Of a DNA stretch of 64,000 bases, positions 59,566-64,000 are shown piece after piece. The notes beneath the pieces are model-generated. The model saw only the letters and a list, made by a program, of their open reading frames with translations. It was not told where the DNA came from and made no database searches. The stretch lies in assembly GCF_000011365.1 (NCBI RefSeq), contig NC_004463.1, positions 6,744,001 through 6,808,000 on the forward strand. The letters run 5' to 3'. Each line of letters starts with the position of its first letter. The first letter of the stretch is position 1. This DNA is from Bradyrhizobium diazoefficiens USDA 110 (GTDB lineage Bacteria > Pseudomonadota > Alphaproteobacteria > Rhizobiales > Xanthobacteraceae). The translations under genes and the position numbers were made by a program.

Positions 59566-62040
59566 TCAGAATGTCACCCGCATCCCCGCATAGAACGCGC
59601 GCGGCCTTGCCGGGCTCAGCGAGCGCGGGTCGGTGAATTCTGCGCCGCCATTGGTGAAGTTGGGCAAGGCTTCGCGGTCGAAGAACTGTCCGTAGGTCGC
59701 GTAACGCTTGTCGAAGATGTTGTCGACCTTGCCATAGAGCTGGATGTTCTTCGCGACCTGGTACGAGGTGTGGAGATTGAACACCGTGTAGGACGGCAGC
59801 TTCGAATACTGGTTGGACTCGTCGCCGACGAAATACTGGCTCGAGACGAACAGCGCATTGCCCCCGACTTTCCAGACGTCGGTGACGTTGTAGTCGATGC
59901 CGACCTTGACCCGGTGGCGCGGGATCGCGGGAATCTGGTCGCCGGGCAGGACCTGGATGGTCTCGGTCACGGGATCCCTGAACGGACTTTCGGAGCCGAG
60001 CTCGAAAGCGTCGAGATAGCGTGCGTCGACGAACGCATAGCTCGCCTGGAACTGGAGCGTGGGCGACTTGATGTTGACCTCGGCCTCGAGCCCCTGACGC
60101 CGCGTCCTGCCGACATTGGTGAAATAGCCGAAGCCGGTGCGTCCGACCGCAGGAACGGCGACGATGTCGTCATAATTGGTGGCGCGGAAGCCGCCGATCT
60201 TCCATCCGAGCGTACCGATGTTCAGCTCCTTGGTGCCGCGCAGACCTGCCTCCATGGTCTTGGACACGACCTGATTCAGCGGCGGGTCCGAAACCAGAAA
60301 CGCCGCGAGCAGGCAGGGCCGGACCGGGTCGGCGCAGCCGAGCTCGAGCGGCGTGGGCACGCGGTTGGCCTCGGAATAGCCGGCATAGGCCGTCAGCTCC
60401 GGCGTGATCTTGTAGGTGCCGCCGATCACCGGATTGAAGCGGGTGAAGGTGTGATCGCCGTTGAGACTGGTGCCGAGCTGATCCTCCAGCGTAATGCGCG
60501 CCACGTTGAAGCGGCCGCCGCCGGTGATGGCGAGCGCATCCGTGACGTTGAACGTGTCCATCGCGTAGAGGCCGTTATACTGATTGACGGTCCGCAGCGA
60601 GACCGGACCTGCGACGGTGTCAGGTACGCCGGTCGGTCCCAGGAAGATGCCGCTGCCGCTGACGACGTAGTTTTCTCCCATCGTGCCGATCTCGGCGGTC
60701 GCATTGTAGCGCGTGACACTGGCGTCGTAGCTTGTGCCCATCACGAAACGATTGTCGTGCCCGAACAGTTGATCGGTGTTGGTGGCCTGCCCCGACACGC
60801 CGAAGCTGGTCGACCGTATCGAGCTGCGGTCGATCTCGCCGAGGATCGTTCCCGGCGCAAAAGGATTGGCGAGCTGCACGCCGTTGGTACCGTTCGCGGG
60901 CGTGGTGTCATTGCCGAAGCAAAGCAGCGTTGGATCCGCACCGCATTCCTGCACATCGGTCGGGTTGCCGTCGACCAGCTTCTGCTCGTATCTGCGCAGA
61001 TGCGCGGTGCCTTCCAGCGTCCAGGTCGGCGTCGCATCGACCTTTCCGGTGAAATTGAGATAGCCGACGCGGTTGCTTGTGGTCTGCGGCGTCGTGTAGG
61101 TCGCGCCCCAATACTTGTCGAGCAGCTCGGCCGGAACGGTGGCGCTGGCCCCGAAATCGTTCTTGGCGATGCCCATGTTGGCGTGGAATTCGCTGTCGCC
61201 GGCCTTGTAGCCGACGTCGCCGTAGAAGCGCCGCACGTCAGATTGCGAGAAATTGCGGAAGCCGTTGTCGTGCAGGCCTTCGAGCGCGGCGTAGACGCCG
61301 TAATTCTTGTCGACCTGCTTGCCCCATTGCGCCGAGCCCTGGATGCGGCCGAACGAGCCGCCCATGACGTCGAGCTCGGCCCCCTGATAGGTGAAGCCGT
61401 CCTTCATCTGCAGATTGAGGGCCCCGCCGAGCGCGTTGAGGCCGAAGGCGGGATTGTTGGTCACCAGCGTCACCGACCTGATCGCGGCGGTCGGGATCAG
61501 GTCCCAGTTGACCGCGTCCGAGAAGGCTTCGTTGATGCGGACGCCGTTCTGGTACACGGCAAGGCCCTGCGGCGTGCCCGTCACCGGCGAGGCAACGAAG
61601 CCGCGGAATTCGACATCCGGCTGAAACGGATTGCCGGTGACTTCGGTGATATTTACGCCGGCGATGTTGTCGCGCAGCGCGTCGGTGACGTTGAGCGAGC
61701 CGGTCCGCTTGATCTGGTTGGCATCGACGGCGTTGATGGCCGACGGAACCTTGTCGACATCGAGACCCCTGCCGGTGCCCGGCGCGGTCGGGTAGACGTA
61801 GATGCGTGTCTTGGGGCTGCTCGACGACGATGCTCCTGCTTGCGCCACCGGCCGCGACGGCACGTTGCGCCTTGTCGTCGCGGGCGGCGGCGCCGTCACC
61901 TCGACCGGCGGCAGGTTCTGAACGTTGGTCTCCTCATCCTGCGCAGCCCCGGCAGGGCCCGCAACGACCACCCCCGACAGCAGCCCCGTCGAAACCGAGG
62001 CCATCAACAAACGACGCTTGAACCAAAGACGCTTGACCAT
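59566..62040 (-). CDS. TonB-dependent receptor
   Basis: The 824-residue outer-membrane protein has a signal peptide (LLMASVSTGLLSGVVVAG), a TonB-box-like PPVEVTAP near residue 46, a plug domain (VPSAINAVDANQIKRTG, then RGFVASPVTGTPQGLAVYQNG) and a C-terminal beta-barrel ending in phenylalanine (AGMRVTF). It imports a ligand such as a siderophore or other iron or cobalt chelate, but the substrate is not clear. Start at 62040 has a GGGAAGG ribosome site. A two-component system lies upstream and may regulate it. Confidence 0.9.
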   Translation of the reverse strand: MVKRLWFKRRLLMASVSTGLLSGVVVAGPAGAAQDEETNVQNLPPVEVTAPPPATTRRNVPSRPVAQAGASSSSSPKTRIYVYPTAPGTGRGLDVDKVPSAINAVDANQIKRTGSLNVTDALRDNIAGVNITEVTGNPFQPDVEFRGFVASPVTGTPQGLAVYQNGVRINEAFSDAVNWDLIPTAAIRSVTLVTNNPAFGLNALGGALNLQMKDGFTYQGAELDVMGGSFGRIQGSAQWGKQVDKNYGVYAALEGLHDNGFRNFSQSDVRRFYGDVGYKAGDSEFHANMGIAKNDFGASATVPAELLDKYWGATYTTPQTTSNRVGYLNFTGKVDATPTWTLEGTAHLRRYEQKLVDGNPTDVQECGADPTLLCFGNDTTPANGTNGVQLANPFAPGTILGEIDRSSIRSTSFGVSGQATNTDQLFGHDNRFVMGTSYDASVTRYNATAEIGTMGENYVVSGSGIFLGPTGVPDTVAGPVSLRTVNQYNGLYAMDTFNVTDALAITGGGRFNVARITLEDQLGTSLNGDHTFTRFNPVIGGTYKITPELTAYAGYSEANRVPTPLELGCADPVRPCLLAAFLVSDPPLNQVVSKTMEAGLRGTKELNIGTLGWKIGGFRATNYDDIVAVPAVGRTGFGYFTNVGRTRRQGLEAEVNIKSPTLQFQASYAFVDARYLDAFELGSESPFRDPVTETIQVLPGDQIPAIPRHRVKVGIDYNVTDVWKVGGNALFVSSQYFVGDESNQYSKLPSYTVFNLHTSYQVAKNIQLYGKVDNIFDKRYATYGQFFDREALPNFTNGGAEFTDPRSLSPARPRAFYAGMRVTF

Positions 62041-62170
62041 CCCAGCCTTCCCATCCGTGACCACCGGCTGTTTTGATTTTCGCCGTTTGGTCGAGACGAG
62101 TGTATTCGGCAGCAGCTCACGCGCCAGCCACAAAAGATCGGGCAATATCCGCGCCCGTTTTCCCGACCAA

Positions 62171-62189
62171 ATCGGGAATTTTTCCCGAT
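62171..62189 (-). terminator. Terminator hairpin after histidine kinase gene
   Basis: ATCGGGAA-TTT-TTCCCGAT is a perfect 8-bp stem directly at the end of the kinase gene and followed by TTTGG on the minus strand. It likely separates the kinase transcript from the TonB receptor gene. Confidence 0.6.
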
Positions 62190-63547
62190 CAGGCCGCCGC
62201 CGTCGGCACCAGCGCCTCGACGGTCAGGCCGCCGTCGCCGGAGACGACGTTGAGCGTGCCGCCCAGCGCCAGAATCCGCTCGCGCATGCCGACGAGGCCG
62301 AAGCCGAGCTTCTGGCCTGGCTCCATGCCGCGGCCATTGTCGCTGACCCGCACCAGGGCACAGAAGCGGCCATCGCGCGTGAGCTGCTCCGCCGGCTCGA
62401 TGACGACATTGACCGTGGTCGCGCCGGCATGACGGAACACGTTGGTGAGCGCTTCCTGCACGACGCGGTAGATGGTGAGGTCGGCGGTCTCTCCGGTCGC
62501 CCCGAGCCCGGACGCGATCGTGGTCTGGATCGTGACGTCGGGATGCGACTCCCGCCACAGCCGCGACAGCGATTCGAGTGCCTGGCCGAGGCCAAGCTCG
62601 GCGAGGCCGACGGGCCGCAGCCGCTCCAGCACGCGGCGGGTGAATTGCTGGAGCGCGTTGATCTGTTCCAGCATGGCGCTGCCGTGTTTTCGCACGGCGT
62701 CCGCGCTCGGCGCGCGTCCATCCGCCTGTTTCGCCAGCGCGCTGGCATGCGCGCGCAGCGAAAACAGATACGGCCCGAACTCGTCATGCAGCTCGCGCGC
62801 GATCTCCTTGCGCTCCACGTCCTGGAGCGACACCGCGCGCTCGGCGAGCCGCCGCTTGTCCTCGACCGCCTCACCGAGCGTTGCCGCAAGATGGTTGAGC
62901 TTGGTGCAGATCGCGGCGAGCTCGGGCGCGCCGCCCGGCGCGACGCGCGCCTCATAGTGCCCGCCCTCGAGCTCGGTCATCGCTTCCGCCAGCGACTGGA
63001 GCGGCGCCAGCGCCCGGCCGACCACCGTCATCATGATCAGAAACAGCGCGAGCGCGATCACCGAGCCGACCTCGAGCTGGGTCACGATGCCGTCCCAGAT
63101 CTCGGCGATCTCGTCGTCCGGATGCGAGGTGATCCGCAGCGAGCCGGGCTTGCCATGGATCGAGACGGGCACGCTGACCGCGGTCTGCTCGGGATGAACC
63201 AGGCTGACGAACCAGGCCGGCGGCCCGCGCGTGTCGTCATCGGCGTCGGGCCGGGGCGGCGTCAGCGGGTTCCCGCCGGAATCATGAAGCGCGATGCTGA
63301 CATGACGCAGCCGGCTGAGATCGCGCGCGATCTGGTTCAGCCTCGCATCCGGATCGGGCGCCTCGTTCAGGTCCGCCACGATCATCTCGATGAACTCGCG
63401 CGCGAGCCGGATCACGCTCTGGTCCTCGGCCTGCACCCGCGGCCCCGCCTCCGTGACCTGGCGGCCGATGTTGACGGCGAGCCCCAGCGCCAGCAAGAGC
63501 GCCAGCAGCAGGTTGATGCGCGCGCGCAAGGATAGATTTTGCCACAT
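62189..63547 (-). CDS. NarQ/UhpB-type sensor histidine kinase
   Basis: The 452-residue protein has an N-terminal membrane helix (INLLLALLLALGLAVNIG), a periplasmic sensor part, a second membrane helix (SVIALALFLIMMTVVG), a HAMP-like linker (APLQSLAEAMTELEGG), the HisKA_3 box with KEIARELHDEFG and a C-terminal ATPase domain (VQEALTNVFRHAG, DNGRGM, GLVGMRERI). It phosphorylates a LuxR-type regulator. The start at 63547 is chosen because the upstream part lacks a hydrophobic leader. It is divergent from the response regulator. Confidence 0.87.
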   Translation of the reverse strand: MWQNLSLRARINLLLALLLALGLAVNIGRQVTEAGPRVQAEDQSVIRLAREFIEMIVADLNEAPDPDARLNQIARDLSRLRHVSIALHDSGGNPLTPPRPDADDDTRGPPAWFVSLVHPEQTAVSVPVSIHGKPGSLRITSHPDDEIAEIWDGIVTQLEVGSVIALALFLIMMTVVGRALAPLQSLAEAMTELEGGHYEARVAPGGAPELAAICTKLNHLAATLGEAVEDKRRLAERAVSLQDVERKEIARELHDEFGPYLFSLRAHASALAKQADGRAPSADAVRKHGSAMLEQINALQQFTRRVLERLRPVGLAELGLGQALESLSRLWRESHPDVTIQTTIASGLGATGETADLTIYRVVQEALTNVFRHAGATTVNVVIEPAEQLTRDGRFCALVRVSDNGRGMEPGQKLGFGLVGMRERILALGGTLNVVSGDGGLTVEALVPTAAA

Positions 63548-63756
63548 TGGTGTCGCCTGTGCCTCGCGAAGCTTGGCCCGCACCTGTCCGATGACGTTGA
63601 CAGAGGCGAAGCGCCCGATATCTAATCGAAAGCGTACAGCAATCCCGGCCGGGTTGCATGAGGCGACATGAGACGCGCGTGGCTCTCCTGTCGGTATCAT
63701 GCGGCGCAAAACAGGCAAGTCCAGTCACAGGGAACGCGCTGTCGCGGGGAACGCCT

Positions 63757-64000
63757 ATGCGCATTCTGATCGTCGACGATCATCCCATTGTCGCCTCCGG
63801 CTGCCGTGCCGTGCTGGCCGACGAGGGCGAGATCGAGATCCTGGAGGCCGCCGACGCCGAAGACGGCGAGTGCGTCTTCATTGTCGAGCGCCCCGACCTC
63901 TGCGTCATCGACATCAACCTGCCGACCGTCTCCGGCTTCGAGCTGGCGCGCCGCATCCTCGAGCGCGCGCCCGAGGCCCGCATCATCATGTTCAGCATGA
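63757..64000 (+). CDS. Response regulator, NarL/FixJ type, N-terminal part
   Basis: The first 81 codons encode a receiver domain: RILIVDDHPIVASG holds the acidic pair, and LCVIDINLPTVSGFE holds the phospho-accepting Asp. The gene is cut by the window end, so the DNA-binding LuxR domain is not seen. It is divergent from the histidine kinase and probably its partner. Confidence 0.85.
   Translation, partial: MRILIVDDHPIVASGCRAVLADEGEIEILEAADAEDGECVFIVERPDLCVIDINLPTVSGFELARRILERAPEARIIMFSM

Overview
The window looks like a chromosomal segment of a Bradyrhizobium-type alphaproteobacterium (Rhizobiales). The evidence is GC-rich coding sequence with long non-coding antisense frames, a GcrA-type regulator, a phasin, a sigma-54 promoter in front of dctA, and dispersed palindromic repeats of kinds I recall from Bradyrhizobium and Rhodopseudomonas genomes. 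Names rest on recognised motifs and memory of families; no database search was run.

Left part (1-10.2 kb): a truncated unknown gene, a small cytochrome c, a phasin, small secreted proteins, a regulatory cluster (DUF6456-like protein, GcrA-like protein, divergent S24/LexA-like repressor and a small partner), a quinone oxidoreductase, a zinc-ribbon protein, a MoxR ATPase/VWA (CoxE-like) pair, and two small unknown genes.

Centre (10.2-41.3 kb): an unusually complete purine and nitrogen salvage island. It holds a purine permease, adenine deaminase and TetR regulator operon; formamidase; DctA; an unknown hydrolase-like protein; allantoate amidohydrolase; a BMP-family ABC transporter operon that includes a biuret-hydrolase-like gene and ends with a nucleobase deaminase; a Tsx-like outer-membrane protein; a second BMP-family ABC transporter; 8-oxoguanine deaminase; a two-gene xanthine dehydrogenase; an NCS2 xanthine/urate permease; and an operon of DUF3830 protein, PuuE-type allantoinase and a fused OHCU decarboxylase/HIU hydrolase. 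Together these would import purines, deaminate them, oxidise them to urate and take HIU through OHCU to allantoin, allantoate and ammonia. No urate oxidase is visible in the window. Five promoter regions in or beside this island carry GG-N10-GC (-24/-12) sites, which suggests sigma-54/NtrC-type nitrogen control.

Right part (41.3-64 kb): small secreted proteins; a 1-kb stack of at least three or four dispersed repeat families; a ClC channel; class II aldolase; MarC; a DUF892 ferritin-like protein; an Hsp20-Lon operon followed by an unlisted 51-codon ORF and a convergent HU gene; a thiolase; Tat-exported GH1 beta-glucosidase; GrlR-like protein; an SDR lacking the catalytic tetrad; a divergent Old Yellow Enzyme/LysR pair; two coupled small genes; a TonB-dependent receptor; and a divergent histidine kinase/response regulator pair, the latter cut by the window end.
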